DNA of 64,000 bases from Neobacillus cucumis (GCF_002860255.1 NZ_PGVE01000050.1:1-64000), one strand, 5' to 3'. Numbered from the stretch's first letter, positions 42,910-53,736 are shown. Notes: a model not told the origin generated them from the letters alone. Program-made: numbers and translations.

Positions 42910-43095
42910 TTATTTATCGCTTGCGCGGACGCCGGCTACTGCGTAGTTGTTTTTGCTCATTTCTTCAATGAAGACGGTGATTTTCTCTTTTGGGGCACCG
43001 GTGGTTTCGCTGACAGCATCAGTTACTTTTTCAACTAATGCACGCTTTTGGTCATCGCTGCGTCCTTCTAGCATCTTGACTGTTACATATGGCAT
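42910..43095 (-). CDS. ywhB: 4-oxalocrotonate tautomerase family protein YwhB
   Basis: A 61-residue tautomerase with catalytic Pro exposed after Met removal (MPYVTVKMLEGR) and VFIEEMSKNNYAVAG. ATG 43095 follows AAAGGAGGAG; the longer opening at 43233 is not credible. Physiological substrate unknown. Confidence 0.9.
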   Translation of the reverse strand: MPYVTVKMLEGRSDDQKRALVEKVTDAVSETTGAPKEKITVFIEEMSKNNYAVAGVRASDK

Positions 43096-43291
43096 AATTT
43101 TTCTCCTCCTTTTAAGCGAACTACTTGTAGTGTTCCACAAACCCAAGAAAAGTGCAATATTGTGTGCACTTTTGATTTTCTTTTTACAAGCAGTATCAGT
43201 TATACTAAAACTAATACAGAACGAAAGAACCATATATAAACATGGTTTAGCTCATTTTCCCATCGGTCTCTAATAAGGAAGGAGAAATCAA

Positions 43292-43945
43292 ATGGAAGGA
43301 TTCCATCTGGCCTACCCACTGCGGTTAATTCCCTATGTGGCGATTACCCTTATCTTTGCCTTTACATTTCATGAATTTGCCCATGCCTATGTTGCTCATA
43401 AATTTGGCGACAATACTGCCAAAAAACAAGGACGTCTGACTCTCAACCCGTTGCAGCATCTAGACCCAATCGGAACCATCCTTATTTTTCTTGCGGGATT
43501 TGGCTGGGCTCGTCCTGTACCGGTTAATCGTTTTTACTTTAAAAAACCGCGTCTAGCCGGCATCCTTGTTTCCGTAGCCGGCCCGCTGTCTAATTTGATT
43601 TTGGCCTCGCTTGGTTTTATTGTCGGTTATGGTCTCATGCGTTTCGGCGTAGAATCTTCTGTCCATTTTGATGAATTCCTAATGATTTTTATTAATTTAA
43701 ATATTGTTTTATTCATCTTCAATCTGATCCCGCTGCCGCCGCTTGATGGCTACAGAATTATTGAGGATCTCGCTCCTCATCATGTTCGCGCAAAAATGAC
43801 ACAATATGAACAATACGGAATGCTGATCTTTTTAATTCTCGTGATCACCCCGCTTGACCGTTTTACGATCCAGCCTATTTTTAGCATTGTCGTCCCGGGG
43901 GTAAGGGAAGGATTAAGCAATTTCTTTTACACACTGTTTTTCTAG
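43292..43945 (+). CDS. ywhC: site-2-type membrane metalloprotease YwhC
   Basis: A 217-residue M50-family membrane protein with zinc motif [15 protein letters not shown], the second ligand region [13 protein letters not shown], and five to six membrane segments. Short form without PDZ or CBS domain. Substrate unknown. Confidence 0.88.
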   Translation: MEGFHLAYPLRLIPYVAITLIFAFTFHEFAHAYVAHKFGDNTAKKQGRLTLNPLQHLDPIGTILIFLAGFGWARPVPVNRFYFKKPRLAGILVSVAGPLSNLILASLGFIVGYGLMRFGVESSVHFDEFLMIFINLNIVLFIFNLIPLPPLDGYRIIEDLAPHHVRAKMTQYEQYGMLIFLILVITPLDRFTIQPIFSIVVPGVREGLSNFFYTLFF

Positions 43946-43960
43946 GAGGTTATTGTTTTA

Positions 43961-44473
43961 ATGGAAGAAAATAAGAATAAAATGGGCTTTAATATTATAA
44001 AAAAAACCGACCCTATGGCGGGACATAAAGGATTTGGAAAAGGGGCATTGAGCCTTGATAATGTGTCACCTGTTTTTATTGATATTGAAGCAGGCGAGGC
44101 GCAGATTGATATCGGTGCGATGCATGCCCGAAGTGCCGTGGAAAAAGGGATTAAATTTTTGCCCAAACAAGAAGAAGTGCCAAACGGCAAGCCTTATTGG
44201 CTGATTTGGGTGACTATTGACCGAAATGAAGAAGGTCCTTATTATGCCGGTGTGACTGCTTGTTATATGACAGTGGACCGTGAAATCCGCCGCGGCTATA
44301 AATCCTTGCCTGAGCATGTGAACCGTATGGATAAATCACTCAAACGCCATATTATAGTGGATGTAATGGATGATCCTTCGAAAAAGGTATTAGCCAATTT
44401 CTTACGTGCCCACAATGAGGTATTATGGGAGAACTCTTCAGAGGAACTGAAAAAAGGACTCCTGGCCGAATAA
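43961..44473 (+). CDS. ywhD: YwhD family protein
   Basis: A 170-residue soluble protein very similar to B. subtilis YwhD (FNIIKKTDPMAGHKGFGKGALSLDNVSPV; EIRRGYKSLPEHVNRMDKSLKRHI). 15 bases after ywhC behind AGGAGG. Function unknown. Confidence 0.85.
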   Translation: MEENKNKMGFNIIKKTDPMAGHKGFGKGALSLDNVSPVFIDIEAGEAQIDIGAMHARSAVEKGIKFLPKQEEVPNGKPYWLIWVTIDRNEEGPYYAGVTACYMTVDREIRRGYKSLPEHVNRMDKSLKRHIIVDVMDDPSKKVLANFLRAHNEVLWENSSEELKKGLLAE

Positions 44474-44570
44474 TTTTTTTAGAAAAATTTGCAAGTTATT
44501 TAGTTGTAGTTTTTTCTAAAAATAAGGTAATATATAGTCAGTGTGAAAAACACTGGTAAAACTAGGACAA

Positions 44571-44600
44571 GAAAAGCTCCGGAGCAATCCGGAGCTTTTC
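44571..44600. terminator. bidirectional terminator between ywhD and pbpG
   Basis: GAAAAGCTCCGG and CCGGAGCTTTTC form a perfect 12-bp stem; the pbpG stop codon touches its edge. Confidence 0.9.
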
Positions 44601-46666
44601 TATTCCCATGGCATGATTTTCTTATACCAAGGTACCTTTTTCTCTTCTGCTTTCTTTTTATCTTTATGGTGGATATTCTTTAAGTGGTCGGTGCAATATT
44701 CAGTCGGCTCGGTGCCTTTAACATAGTACGTAAAACGGCGGACAGGGCAATCCCTAGTAGCCAGTTTTCCATTTTGCGGATTCACATATAATCCGATGAC
44801 ACCATCTTTTGGAGGCTTAAACGCCCTAACCGGTTTCCCCTTCAAGGCTTCCTCCATAAAGTTGGCCCAAACTTTCTTCGCGTACGTTTTTTCAGCAGTC
44901 ATTTCAATTGGCTTCCCGACATCATAGCCTGCCCAGACGGCTGTAACCAGCTGCGGAGAGTAACCGATCATCCAGCTGTCCGTTTCCGTTGATCCGGATT
45001 TCCCAGCGTATGGTCTGGTAATGTCCTTAAGGACGGTACTTCCTGTTACCTTGGCATAGCCGTTTAACTTCGAATCAAATATTCCCGTTAACATTTGCGT
45101 CATCACGTAGGCTCTTGCTGCATTTAAAACTCGTTCATGATGGTCTTCTTTTTCATAAATGACATTTCCATTATAGTCTTCCACTCTTGTAATTAACTCC
45201 GGATGCACCTGCTTTCCGCCATTAGCAAACATGCTGTAGGCATTGGCCATATCAATTACACGAACACCAGAGGTTCCTAAAGCAAGTGAAGGTACTTCTG
45301 ACATTTTAGTGGACAATCCGAATTTCTTAGCCGATTCAATTAAAGTATCTTCCCCTAAAAATAAATGGGTTTTGACTGCAAAAATATTGTCAGACACAGC
45401 AAGTGCCTGGGCGAGTGTGATTTCCCCATTTGCATATTTATTATTGAAGTTATGCGGTGTGTAATCTGCCTGTCCGTCATCAAAATGGAAGGTCGTATAT
45501 TCGCTTCGCATCGTCGAAGACGGGGTAAAGCCATGTTCTAAGGCCGCATAATACAACAGGGGCTTGATGGTTGAGCCAGGTTGCCGGATGGCTTGGACGG
45601 CACGGTTAAATGGACTTTTCTCATAATCTCTGCCGCCAACCATTGCTTTCACATCGCCCGTTTTTGGGTCCATGGCCACAAGTCCGATTTGAATCTCGGA
45701 AGAGCTGGCTACATATTTATTAATTTGCTTTTCGGCCGCTTGTTGTTGTTTTATATTAAGGGTTGTATAGACCTTTAATCCGCCTAAAGCGATGGTTCGA
45801 TCATCTAAATGAAGCTGGTTCTTAAGTGCATTTCGGACCGCATCCTGAAAATAAGGAGCTACTTTTGCTTTTTTTGCAGTGTGAATCCCTGCTAATTTAA
45901 GTGGCGCAATCGCGGCGGCCTGTGCTTCCTTCTTCGTAATATAGCCGTTTTCCACCATGGTTTGTAAAATAATTGCCTGACGGGTTTTAGCCTTTTCCAT
46001 ATTTGCGAACGGTGAATAGATTCCCGGTCCCTTTGGTATTCCTGCAAGCATACTTGCTTCGGCAAGGGTTAAGTGGGAGGCTTTTTTTCCAAAATAATAT
46101 TTGCTGGCAGCTTCCACACCGTAGGCACCGTTGCCATAATAAATGGTATTTAAATAGCCTTCAAGAATTTGCTTTTTTGAATAATTCATCTCTAGGCGAA
46201 TGGTATAGAAGGCCTCATTCAGTTTACGCTTCCATGTTTTATCGTGTTCAAGAAATAGATTCCGTGCATATTGCTGAGTGATGGTGCTCGCACCCTGTAC
46301 TTTCGCAAAAGCCTGAATATCTGCAACAACGGCTCCGGCAATCCGCTTAAAGTCAAAGCCATGGTGATGGTAAAAGTTCTTATCTTCGACCGAAATGGTG
46401 GCGTTGACCAAATCCGGTGAAATCTCCTCCATTCTGACCCAGTAGCGTTTTTGACCGCTGTTGCTTTCACCGATTAAGGTTCCATTATCGGCAAAAAATA
46501 AGGTTGATTGCGGGACAGCCAGCGGCGGTGCTCCTAATATTTTTGCATAGCCAAGGATACCGGCAAAAAGGATGAGCAAACAAATCATGCCTATCAAACT
46601 GAGGATAATAAACGCCCTTAGGTATTTAATTGTCTTTCGAAACCCTTGATCAGTCATGATTTCCAT
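44600..46666 (-). CDS. pbpG: class A penicillin-binding protein PbpG (PBP2d)
   Basis: A 688-residue bifunctional cell wall synthase. A short cytoplasmic tail and one membrane segment (AFIILSLIGMICLLILFAGIL) precede the glycosyltransferase domain (SVEDKNFYHHHGFD, GASTITQQYARNLFL) and the transpeptidase domain with SxxK (PGSTIKP), SDN (VSDNIF) and KSG (YAGKSGSTETD). In B. subtilis pbpG (ywhE) acts in spore peptidoglycan. ATG 46666 is chosen from several ATGs by distance to GGGGTG; 46657 and 46669 are alternatives. Confidence 0.9.
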   Translation of the reverse strand: MEIMTDQGFRKTIKYLRAFIILSLIGMICLLILFAGILGYAKILGAPPLAVPQSTLFFADNGTLIGESNSGQKRYWVRMEEISPDLVNATISVEDKNFYHHHGFDFKRIAGAVVADIQAFAKVQGASTITQQYARNLFLEHDKTWKRKLNEAFYTIRLEMNYSKKQILEGYLNTIYYGNGAYGVEAASKYYFGKKASHLTLAEASMLAGIPKGPGIYSPFANMEKAKTRQAIILQTMVENGYITKKEAQAAAIAPLKLAGIHTAKKAKVAPYFQDAVRNALKNQLHLDDRTIALGGLKVYTTLNIKQQQAAEKQINKYVASSSEIQIGLVAMDPKTGDVKAMVGGRDYEKSPFNRAVQAIRQPGSTIKPLLYYAALEHGFTPSSTMRSEYTTFHFDDGQADYTPHNFNNKYANGEITLAQALAVSDNIFAVKTHLFLGEDTLIESAKKFGLSTKMSEVPSLALGTSGVRVIDMANAYSMFANGGKQVHPELITRVEDYNGNVIYEKEDHHERVLNAARAYVMTQMLTGIFDSKLNGYAKVTGSTVLKDITRPYAGKSGSTETDSWMIGYSPQLVTAVWAGYDVGKPIEMTAEKTYAKKVWANFMEEALKGKPVRAFKPPKDGVIGLYVNPQNGKLATRDCPVRRFTYYVKGTEPTEYCTDHLKNIHHKDKKKAEEKKVPWYKKIMPWE

Positions 46667-46994
46667 CATATTCACCCCACATTAAAAGCGGAAGCGCTTT
46701 GGTCAGCCCCGACAAGCGCTGGAGGTCCTGGCGATGAAGTCGTTCTTTGACTTCATTGACAGGACCGAAGCGACCTCGAGGGGCTAAGCGCTGCAGCTAG
46801 ATATCGAAAAAATCGAGTTTTTTTAAAATTAGATAGTAATAGTATTGAAAAAATAGAGTCATTTTAAACATTCATGAAAAAATTCTTTAAATTTTACTAG
46901 ACTTTTTCTTATGTTTGTAATTCAATAGTTTGGGTAGCATATTAGAAAAGCGGAAGCGGCCGCTGGATTTTATGCATATGGAAGGAAGTTGGTT
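46667..46994. other. intergenic region with two dispersed repeat copies
   Basis: It contains a long (46684-46805) and a short (46945-46966) piece of the second dispersed repeat family and AT-rich DNA that must hold the pbpG and speE promoters. No gene is seen. Confidence 0.6.
46684..46805. repeat. second dispersed repeat family, long copy (inverse orientation)
   Basis: It starts AAAAGCGGAAGCGCTTTGG, has an inner hairpin GAAGTCGTTCTTTGACTTC and ends AAGCGCTGCAGCTAGATAT. Confidence 0.75.
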
Positions 46995-47822
46995 ATGTCA
47001 ATTTGGTTTACAGAAAAGCAAACTGAAAACTTTGGGATTACCATGAAAGTCAACAAAACCTTACATACAGAGCAAACCGAATTTCAGAAGCTTGATATGA
47101 TTGAAACCGAAGAGTGGGGCAACATGCTGCTGCTAGATGACATGGTCATGACATCAGTTCGTGATGAATTTGTTTATCATGAAATGGTGGCACATGTGCC
47201 ATTATTCACCCACCCAAACCCTGAGAACGTTTTAGTTGTCGGCGGCGGGGACGGCGGTGTGATCCGTGAGGTGTTGAAGCACCCAAGCGTGAAGAAAGCT
47301 ACCTTAGTTGATATTGATGGAAAAGTAATCGAGTACTCAAAAAAATTTCTTCCTGAGATTGCTGGTAAGCTCGATGATCCAAGGGTGGATGTCCGTGTGG
47401 ATGACGGCTTTATGCATATTGCCAAAAGTGACAATGAGTATGACGTCATTATGGTGGATTCTACGGAACCGGTAGGTCCAGCGGTGAATTTGTTTACAAA
47501 AGGCTTTTACGCTGGAATCTCTAAAGCGTTAAAGGAAGACGGAATTTTTGTGGCACAATCGGATAATCCGTGGTTTAAAGCAGACCTAATCCGAAATGTC
47601 CAACGTGATGTCAGAGAGATTTTTCCGATTACTCGTTTGTATGTAGCCAATATTCCAACATACCCAAGCGGTTTATGGGCATTTACGATTGGTTCAAAGA
47701 AATATGATCCATTAGAAGTAGGCGAAGACCGATTCCATGAGATTGAAACAAAATATTATACAAAAGAACTGCATAAGGCAGCATTTGTTTTGCCTAAGTT
47801 TGTAGGGGATTTATTGAAGTAA
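46995..47822 (+). CDS. speE: spermidine synthase SpeE
   Basis: A 275-residue aminopropyltransferase making spermidine from putrescine and decarboxylated SAM. The SAM-binding segment [18 protein letters not shown], the catalytic DSTEPVGPA and [13 protein letters not shown] are typical. ATG 46995 follows GGAAGGAAG. Upstream of speB as in B. subtilis. Confidence 0.95.
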   Translation: MSIWFTEKQTENFGITMKVNKTLHTEQTEFQKLDMIETEEWGNMLLLDDMVMTSVRDEFVYHEMVAHVPLFTHPNPENVLVVGGGDGGVIREVLKHPSVKKATLVDIDGKVIEYSKKFLPEIAGKLDDPRVDVRVDDGFMHIAKSDNEYDVIMVDSTEPVGPAVNLFTKGFYAGISKALKEDGIFVAQSDNPWFKADLIRNVQRDVREIFPITRLYVANIPTYPSGLWAFTIGSKKYDPLEVGEDRFHEIETKYYTKELHKAAFVLPKFVGDLLK

Positions 47823-47836
47823 ATAAACCAAATAAA

Positions 47837-47861
47837 CGGTCACAAAAAGTTCTTGTGACCG
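47837..47861 (+). other. hairpin between speE and speB
   Basis: CGGTCACAA and TTGTGACCG form a perfect 9-bp stem in the 66-base gap, without a T run. Possible message-stability element. Confidence 0.5.
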
Positions 47862-47888
47862 GGAATACATAAAAGAGAGGGATTTGAA

Positions 47889-48761
47889 ATGCGTTTTGAT
47901 GAGGCTTATTCGGGCAATGTGTTTATTAAGAGCCACCCGAATTTTGAAGATAGTCAGGTTGTATTATATGGAATGCCAATGGATTGGACGGTGAGCTATC
48001 GACCAGGTTCACGTTTTGGCCCAGCCCGTATTCGTGAGGTATCCATTGGTCTTGAGGAGTATAGTTTTTACCTTGACCGCGAGCTTGAAGAGGTAAAATA
48101 CTATGATGCCGGTGACATTCCCCTTCCATTTGGAAATGCCCAGCGCAGCCTTGATATGATCGAAGAGTTTGTAGACCAAATCCTTGCAGCAGGCAAGTTC
48201 CCGCTTGGTATGGGTGGCGAACATTTAGTTTCGTGGCCGGTCATGAAGGCTATGTATAAAAAGTATCCAGATTTAGCTATTATCCATTTTGATGCGCACA
48301 CAGACCTGCGTGAGGAATATGAGGGCGAGCCGTTATCACACTCAACGCCTATCCGTAAGATTGCTGAACATATTGGTCCAAAGAACGTGTATTCCTTTGG
48401 AATTCGCTCTGGTATGAAGGAAGAGTTACAATGGGCAAAGGAAAATGGCATGCATATTTCTAAATTTGAAGTACTTGAGCCATTAAAGGAAATTCTGCCA
48501 ACACTGGCTGGCCGTCCGGTTTATGTAACCATCGATATTGATGTTTTAGATCCAGCACATGCGCCAGGAACAGGAACAGTGGATTGCGGCGGAATCACTT
48601 CAAAAGAATTACTTGCCTCCATCCATGCGATTGCACGCTCTGAAGTCAACGTAGTGGGCGGAGACCTAGTGGAAGTTGCACCAATCTATGACCCATCAGA
48701 ACAAACAGCCAACACAGCCAGCAAATTACTCCGCGAAATGATCCTAGGCTGGGTAAAATAA
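47889..48761 (+). CDS. speB: agmatinase SpeB
   Basis: A 290-residue ureohydrolase converting agmatine to putrescine. Manganese motifs are MGGEHLVSWP, IIHFDAHTDLREEY and TIDIDVLDPAHAPGTGT. It supplies putrescine for SpeE upstream. Confidence 0.95.
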   Translation: MRFDEAYSGNVFIKSHPNFEDSQVVLYGMPMDWTVSYRPGSRFGPARIREVSIGLEEYSFYLDRELEEVKYYDAGDIPLPFGNAQRSLDMIEEFVDQILAAGKFPLGMGGEHLVSWPVMKAMYKKYPDLAIIHFDAHTDLREEYEGEPLSHSTPIRKIAEHIGPKNVYSFGIRSGMKEELQWAKENGMHISKFEVLEPLKEILPTLAGRPVYVTIDIDVLDPAHAPGTGTVDCGGITSKELLASIHAIARSEVNVVGGDLVEVAPIYDPSEQTANTASKLLREMILGWVK

Positions 48762-48809
48762 TGGCGCCGTCACCATTTGTTGTATAATCACAATGATTTA
48801 ATCGTTTAA

Positions 48810-48888
48810 GGTGCCTGTCACCATTTACTATTTAATCACGATGTTTTGATAGTTAATGGTGCCTGACACCAAATTTGGTGCCTGTCCC
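48810..48888. repeat. GGTGCCTGTCACC palindrome cluster 4
   Basis: Copies at 48810-48822, 48858-48870 (GGTGCCTGACACC) and a partial one at 48877-48888, in the gap between speB and ywiB. Confidence 0.8.
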
Positions 48889-48907
48889 GATGTGGGGCGG
48901 GCATCTT

Positions 48908-48936
48908 TTGATTTGTTGGTTGTCTAAGTTTATAAT
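48908..48936 (+). promoter_or_regulatory. sigma-A promoter of ywiB-argS
   Basis: TTGATT (48908-48913), a 17-base spacer and TATAAT (48931-48936). Confidence 0.7.
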
Positions 48937-49028
48937 AGATAAAGTATGTGTTAATGGACTTAGGTCTATGATGATAATAAGAGGAACTTAAAGGGAATGA
49001 TATATTCCTTTTAATAAGGAAGTGTGAT

Positions 49029-49451
49029 TTGAGTTTGTCTACTACTGAAATTTCAATGAAGATAAATGTAAAAACAACCATCCATCAGCAAGAGGGTTCA
49101 GAGACAATTGAGCTGAAGGTGTGTGGCCGTTATTTTGAAAAGGACGGGGCAGCCTTTCTTAAATATGAGGAAGTGCTGGAGGAAGGCACTGTTCGCACGA
49201 TTGTAAAGGTCGCGTCAGATGAGGCACTGATTTTAAGAGGCGGAGCAGTAAAAATGCGCCTGCCGTTCAAGTTACATAAGAAATTAAGAGGCAGCTATGA
49301 GATGCCGTTTGGGGTATTTGAAACAATGACGATGACAAGAAGACTGGAACATACTGACGGTCTGATTGATATTCTATATGACTTTACGATGCAGGGTTCC
49401 CCTGCAGGAACCTACCATTTGGAGATAACCTTTCAGGAGGATGAAAAATGA
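49029..49451 (+). CDS. ywiB: YwiB, DUF1934 protein
   Basis: A 140-residue protein of predicted beta-barrel (calycin-like) fold, similar to B. subtilis YwiB in [14 protein letters not shown] and [15 protein letters not shown] 49029 is taken as start because AAGGAAGTG precedes it; TTG 49035 or ATG 49056 are alternatives. It overlaps argS by 4 bases, as in other Bacilli. Function unknown. Confidence 0.8.
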   Translation: MSLSTTEISMKINVKTTIHQQEGSETIELKVCGRYFEKDGAAFLKYEEVLEEGTVRTIVKVASDEALILRGGAVKMRLPFKLHKKLRGSYEMPFGVFETMTMTRRLEHTDGLIDILYDFTMQGSPAGTYHLEITFQEDEK

Positions 49452-51118
49452 ACATAGTAGAACAGGTACAAACAAAACTAAAGGAAGAGATCCGTGCGGC
49501 GGTACTCAAGGCCGGTCTGGCAGCGGAAGAACAGATTCCTGATGTAATCCTTGAAATCCCGAAGGAAAAGGCCCATGGTGATTATTCCACTAACATGGCG
49601 ATGCAGCTTGCAAGGGTGGCAAAAAAGGCGCCTAGAATGATTGCGGAGGCATTAGTGGCTAATTTTGATCACTCAAAGGCTTCCATTGAAAAGATTGAAC
49701 TAGCAGGACCAGGATTTATTAATTTTTATATGAATAATGCTTATCTAACAGACTTAATTCCAACCGTTCTACAAGCTGGAGATAAATACGGTGAAACCAC
49801 TGTCGGCAACCGAGAAAAAGTCCAAGTAGAGTTTGTTTCGGCAAATCCAACCGGGGACCTTCACCTTGGACATGCCCGCGGTGCGGCCGTAGGGGACTCA
49901 CTCTCCAATATTCTTGCAAAAGCTGGCTACGATGTTTCACGTGAGTACTATATTAACGATGCCGGAAACCAGATTAATAATTTAGCATTGTCGGTAGAGG
50001 CTCGTTATTTCCAAGCATTAGGCATGGATAAGGAAATGCCGGAAGATGGTTATCATGGAGCAGACATCATCGGCATCGGTAAGGCTTTAGCAGAAGAGTT
50101 TGGCGATAAGTACGTAAATGTCGCGGATGAGGAACGTTTCGAATTTTTCCGTGAATACGGTTTGAAATATGAGATGGCCAAGCTGAAGCAGGACCTTGAA
50201 GATTTCCGCGTTGGCTTTGATGTATGGTACTCAGAAACCTCCCTTTATAAAAATGGAAAAATCGATGAGGCGCTCGCGGCGCTTCGTAAAACAGGCTATA
50301 TCTACGAGCAGGACGGCGCAACATGGCTGCGTTCAACTGATTTCGGTGATGATAAGGACCGCGTGCTCATCAAACAAGATGGCTCTTATACCTATCTAAC
50401 GCCTGATATTGCTTACCATAAGGACAAGCTTGAGCGCGGTTTTGAAAAATTAATCAATATTTGGGGTGCGGACCACCACGGATATATTCCACGGATGAAG
50501 GCGGCTATCCAAGCTTTAGGTTACGACCGTGAGGCCCTCGAGGTGGAAATTATTCAGTTAGTTCACCTTTATAAAAACGGTGAAAAAATGAAGATGAGTA
50601 AGCGGACCGGAAAGGCTGTAACCATGCGTGACTTGGTCGATGAGGTTGGCCTCGATGCGACGCGTTATTTCTTTGCAATGCGCAGCTCGGATACTCATAT
50701 GGATTTTGACTTGGATTTGGCTGTATCAGAATCAAATGAAAATCCAGTCTATTATGCTCAATATGCCCATGCCCGGATTTCAAGTATCCTCCGTACCGGC
50801 GGGGAGCAGGGAATTAATGTAGATACAGATGCTGATTTTTCACTGATCGGTTCTGAAAAGGAAATTGACTTATTGAAGAAAATTGGTGAATTTCCATCTG
50901 CTGTCGGTGAGGCCGCAATAAAGCGTGTACCACACCGTATTACGAACTATATCTTAGAATTGGCATCAGCGTTCCACAGCTTTTATAATGCGGACAAGGT
51001 GCTTGACAGCGAAAATCCTGAACGCACAAAGGCACGCCTTGCCTTAGTAAAATCAGTGCAAATTACCCTAAAAAATGCACTTGCCCTAATCGGAGTTTCC
51101 GCTCCTGAAAAAATGTAA
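49448..51118 (+). CDS. argS: arginyl-tRNA synthetase ArgS
   Basis: A 556-residue class I synthetase. HIGH-like motif [12 protein letters not shown] after [15 protein letters not shown] motif in [19 protein letters not shown], and the C-terminal anticodon domain ending [13 protein letters not shown]. Complete. ATG 49448 overlaps ywiB (ATGA). Confidence 0.96.
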   Translation: MNIVEQVQTKLKEEIRAAVLKAGLAAEEQIPDVILEIPKEKAHGDYSTNMAMQLARVAKKAPRMIAEALVANFDHSKASIEKIELAGPGFINFYMNNAYLTDLIPTVLQAGDKYGETTVGNREKVQVEFVSANPTGDLHLGHARGAAVGDSLSNILAKAGYDVSREYYINDAGNQINNLALSVEARYFQALGMDKEMPEDGYHGADIIGIGKALAEEFGDKYVNVADEERFEFFREYGLKYEMAKLKQDLEDFRVGFDVWYSETSLYKNGKIDEALAALRKTGYIYEQDGATWLRSTDFGDDKDRVLIKQDGSYTYLTPDIAYHKDKLERGFEKLINIWGADHHGYIPRMKAAIQALGYDREALEVEIIQLVHLYKNGEKMKMSKRTGKAVTMRDLVDEVGLDATRYFFAMRSSDTHMDFDLDLAVSESNENPVYYAQYAHARISSILRTGGEQGINVDTDADFSLIGSEKEIDLLKKIGEFPSAVGEAAIKRVPHRITNYILELASAFHSFYNADKVLDSENPERTKARLALVKSVQITLKNALALIGVSAPEKM

Positions 51119-51121
51119 ACC

Positions 51122-51156
51122 AAAGCCTCTCGTATTGGAAACGAGAGGCTTTTTTA
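51122..51156 (+). terminator. argS terminator
   Basis: AGCCTCTCGT and ACGAGAGGCT form a 10-bp stem followed by TTTTTT. Confidence 0.88.
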
Positions 51157-51202
51157 TTTTGGTTATGTGCGAAATCAACATACAAGTAAAATTTCCAAAA
51201 CA

Positions 51203-51232
51203 TGAATATCTTCCAAAAAAATGCAGATATTA
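51203..51232 (+). promoter_or_regulatory. possible sigma-G promoter of sspH
   Basis: TGAATA (51203-51208), 17 bases and GATATTA (51226-51232) resemble the forespore consensus TGAATA / CATACTA (5 of 7 in the -10 box). It lies 36 bases before sspH. Confidence 0.45.
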
Positions 51233-51267
51233 ATGATAGATAATATAAGTAGGAGTGAAACTAGCAA

Positions 51268-51447
51268 ATGAATGTAGGAAGAGCAAAAGAAATACTAGAA
51301 TCAGCAGATATGATTAATGTCACCTATGACGGAAACCCTGTGATTATTCAACATGTAGACGAAGCCACCAAAATGGCCAGGATTTATTCCCGCCAAGAGC
51401 CTGACAACGAAAGAGATGTGCCGGTTTTAAACCTAATTGAGGAATAG
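51268..51447 (+). CDS. sspH: H-type small acid-soluble spore protein SspH
   Basis: A 59-residue protein beginning MNVGRAKEILESADMINV, with VTYDGNPVIIQHVDE and a C-terminal NLIEE, matching the SspH family over its full length. These minor spore proteins sit in the spore core. AGGAG lies 12 bases before ATG. Terminators on both sides show a single-gene unit. Confidence 0.92.
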   Translation: MNVGRAKEILESADMINVTYDGNPVIIQHVDEATKMARIYSRQEPDNERDVPVLNLIEE

Positions 51448-51448
51448 A

Positions 51449-51481
51449 AAAGAGTCTCCATCATATTCGGAGACTCTTTTA
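51449..51481. terminator. bidirectional terminator between sspH and uvsE
   Basis: AAAAGAGTCTCC and GGAGACTCTTTT form a perfect 12-bp stem. Confidence 0.9.
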
Positions 51482-52438
51482 CTTTACTTCAATACTGGCC
51501 CCGCTGACCCGCTTAAATCCACGCAGTTTGCTTAAATCCTCTACTAATTTTAAGGCAGCCTGATCTTTTGCCTTGGCCTCAATCATAAAATCAACATCCT
51601 GCCCGCTTTCGCGCAATAAATGGACAAACGGCATAATAAATTCACTATCAACAAAATCAGCATGCGAGCGGAATTCTTTCTCATTTTTTGGAGAAGAAAT
51701 ATGGACTTTAGGAATCACTGCAACATTTGACCATGTCGCGAAAATCCGCGGCAAAAGCACCTCCAGTGGAGCCTCACTTAGGTTGGCCATATGGTGATGA
51801 TAATCAAACACGAGAGGAATTCCCTCCTTTTCACACACCGTCAGGGTTTCCTCCGCTGTGTAGGTTTTATCATCATTTTCTAACGTCATTACCTTTTTAA
51901 TGTCTGCAGGCAAAGTGGTCAGGTTCTCATAAAACCTTGTCAATGCAGCTGTTTTATCGCCATAAGCCCCGCCAACATGGATATTAATCAGGCCCCTATC
52001 AGTGATGCCCATCGCTTCAAACATCTGATAATGGTAGGTCATATCAATCACGGCATTTTCAGTTATAGTCATTTTCGGTGAAGTAAACAGGGTAAACTGA
52101 TTCGGATGAAAGCTGACCCGCAGCTGATTCCGTTTGACTAGCTCCCCAATTTCACGCCATTCCTTCAAAAAAGGAGTGGTAAAATCCCAGCGGACCTCCG
52201 GATGAGTGGCCAGCGGAACAATGGAGCTTGAGAACCGGTACAATTCGATTTCGTGCGCAAGATTGTAGTAAAGCATCCGTAATGTATGGTTGAGATTTAA
52301 TCTTGTCACCTCAAGCAGCTTTTCTTTGCGCTCACTCGCACTGAGCTGCTTATATCGGGTAAAGGTAAGTGCCTTAGCAGGGGAGGCATCCCATAAGCTA
52401 ATCGCATGTGAAACATACCCGAACCTTATCTTTATCAT
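51479..52438 (-). CDS. uvsE: UV damage endonuclease UvsE
   Basis: A 319-residue TIM-barrel nuclease that nicks 5' of UV lesions, as in B. subtilis YwjD in spores. Motifs include [60 protein letters not shown] and [10 protein letters not shown], which supply the metal ligands. 319 residues is the usual length. Confidence 0.92.
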   Translation of the reverse strand: MIKIRFGYVSHAISLWDASPAKALTFTRYKQLSASERKEKLLEVTRLNLNHTLRMLYYNLAHEIELYRFSSSIVPLATHPEVRWDFTTPFLKEWREIGELVKRNQLRVSFHPNQFTLFTSPKMTITENAVIDMTYHYQMFEAMGITDRGLINIHVGGAYGDKTAALTRFYENLTTLPADIKKVMTLENDDKTYTAEETLTVCEKEGIPLVFDYHHHMANLSEAPLEVLLPRIFATWSNVAVIPKVHISSPKNEKEFRSHADFVDSEFIMPFVHLLRESGQDVDFMIEAKAKDQAALKLVEDLSKLRGFKRVSGASIEVK

Positions 52439-52451
52439 CCAACGCTCCCCC

Positions 52452-53654
52452 TTATAAAAAATGGCAGACAGCTCCTGCGACCGTTTCCTTCACAGACCGC
52501 CAAAGGTTTGGTTTAGTTAAATCCTCTAAGGACATTGGCTTTGAATCAAGGATGTCCTTTTTGATTACCCGTCTTACGCGTTCAATAAAGGCAGGATCAT
52601 AAATATAGCAATTAATTTCTTTATTTAAAAATAAACTGCGCCGATCGAAATTAGCCGAACCGATATCACAAATTCTATCATCAATCAGGATTGTTTTTGC
52701 ATGATAAAACCCATTTTTATATTGATAAACCTGTGCGCCTTCTTTAAGAAGCTTTCGTAAATAACGATATGAGGCTTCTTGGACAAGGATATGATCAGCG
52801 GTGTAGGGGACAATGAGCGTAATGGTGACGCCGCGCCGCCGTGCTTCAAGTAATTCATTAAAAATGGGTATGCTTGGAATAAAATAGGGGGTTCCAATGA
52901 TAATGGATTGTTCAGCTTTTTTAATTAATTGAATAAAAAATATCTCCAGCATCCCTGCCTCTGTTGGATTAAATTGATGCCGAATCTTGCCTTTCATCAG
53001 TTTAGGAAAAAACTCGGGCTGGTTAAAAACCTTTTCGTCTGCATATTCGTTCCAATCAATTAAAAACTCACTCTGCAAAAAATTGATACTTTCACCCGTG
53101 ATTTTTAACTGGTAATCCCGCCACGGGCTAAGCTTCGGGTCCTCATCTATGTACTCCTTGCCAATATTAAATCCCCCCATAAAGCCGACCTTCCCATCAA
53201 TGATGGATATTTTCCGATGATTGCGGACTTGGGCTGAATAAAAAAGGAAAGGGAGCTTCACCCGATTACTAAAGGCAATATGAATACCAGCGTTCCTTAA
53301 ATCCTTAACCTCTTTTTTCTTGATCTCTAAGCTGCCGAGGCGGTCAATGAGTAATCGGACCTCGACACCCTCACGTGCCTTTTCTTTTAAAATGGTGAAA
53401 AATTCCTGTCCAAGGCTGTCATTCTTCACGATGTAGTACAGGACATGAATATGTTTTTGGGCCTTCTGTATCTCAGTAAAATAACTGCGGAAAAATTCCT
53501 TTCCCTGCGTAAACAGCTCAAACTCTCCATGGAGGATGCCGGTCTCTACCTTGTTTGCTGCTAAAAGATGCTTCCTTCGACCTAATCTAAAATCTAAGAC
53601 AAGCCATATAATGATAAGAACAATGAATCCGCTCAAAAAGAGTACAAATTTCAT
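52452..53654 (-). CDS. ywjE: cardiolipin synthase family protein YwjE
   Basis: A 400-residue membrane phospholipase-D-type enzyme. One N-terminal membrane segment ([19 protein letters not shown]) and two HKD motifs ([17 protein letters not shown] and [21 protein letters not shown]) are present. It joins two phosphatidylglycerol molecules in the family's usual reaction. ATG 53654 is chosen over an opening at 53672 because GGGGGAAAG lies before it. It is the short single-anchor form, like B. subtilis YwjE. Confidence 0.88.
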   Translation of the reverse strand: MKFVLFLSGFIVLIIIWLVLDFRLGRRKHLLAANKVETGILHGEFELFTQGKEFFRSYFTEIQKAQKHIHVLYYIVKNDSLGQEFFTILKEKAREGVEVRLLIDRLGSLEIKKKEVKDLRNAGIHIAFSNRVKLPFLFYSAQVRNHRKISIIDGKVGFMGGFNIGKEYIDEDPKLSPWRDYQLKITGESINFLQSEFLIDWNEYADEKVFNQPEFFPKLMKGKIRHQFNPTEAGMLEIFFIQLIKKAEQSIIIGTPYFIPSIPIFNELLEARRRGVTITLIVPYTADHILVQEASYRYLRKLLKEGAQVYQYKNGFYHAKTILIDDRICDIGSANFDRRSLFLNKEINCYIYDPAFIERVRRVIKKDILDSKPMSLEDLTKPNLWRSVKETVAGAVCHFL

Positions 53655-53736
53655 TAACAATCTTTCCCCCAATCGGTTTCATTAGTGTCTCCCAGAGCGG
53701 TTATTTCTATTAGTTGGGCAAATTTTAAAAAAAGAT

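Noticed and set aside
49933..49948. A second parS site inside argS (TGTTTCACGTGA...).
   Set aside because: Only 12 of 16 positions match and the right half is broken; it encodes conserved ArgS residues.
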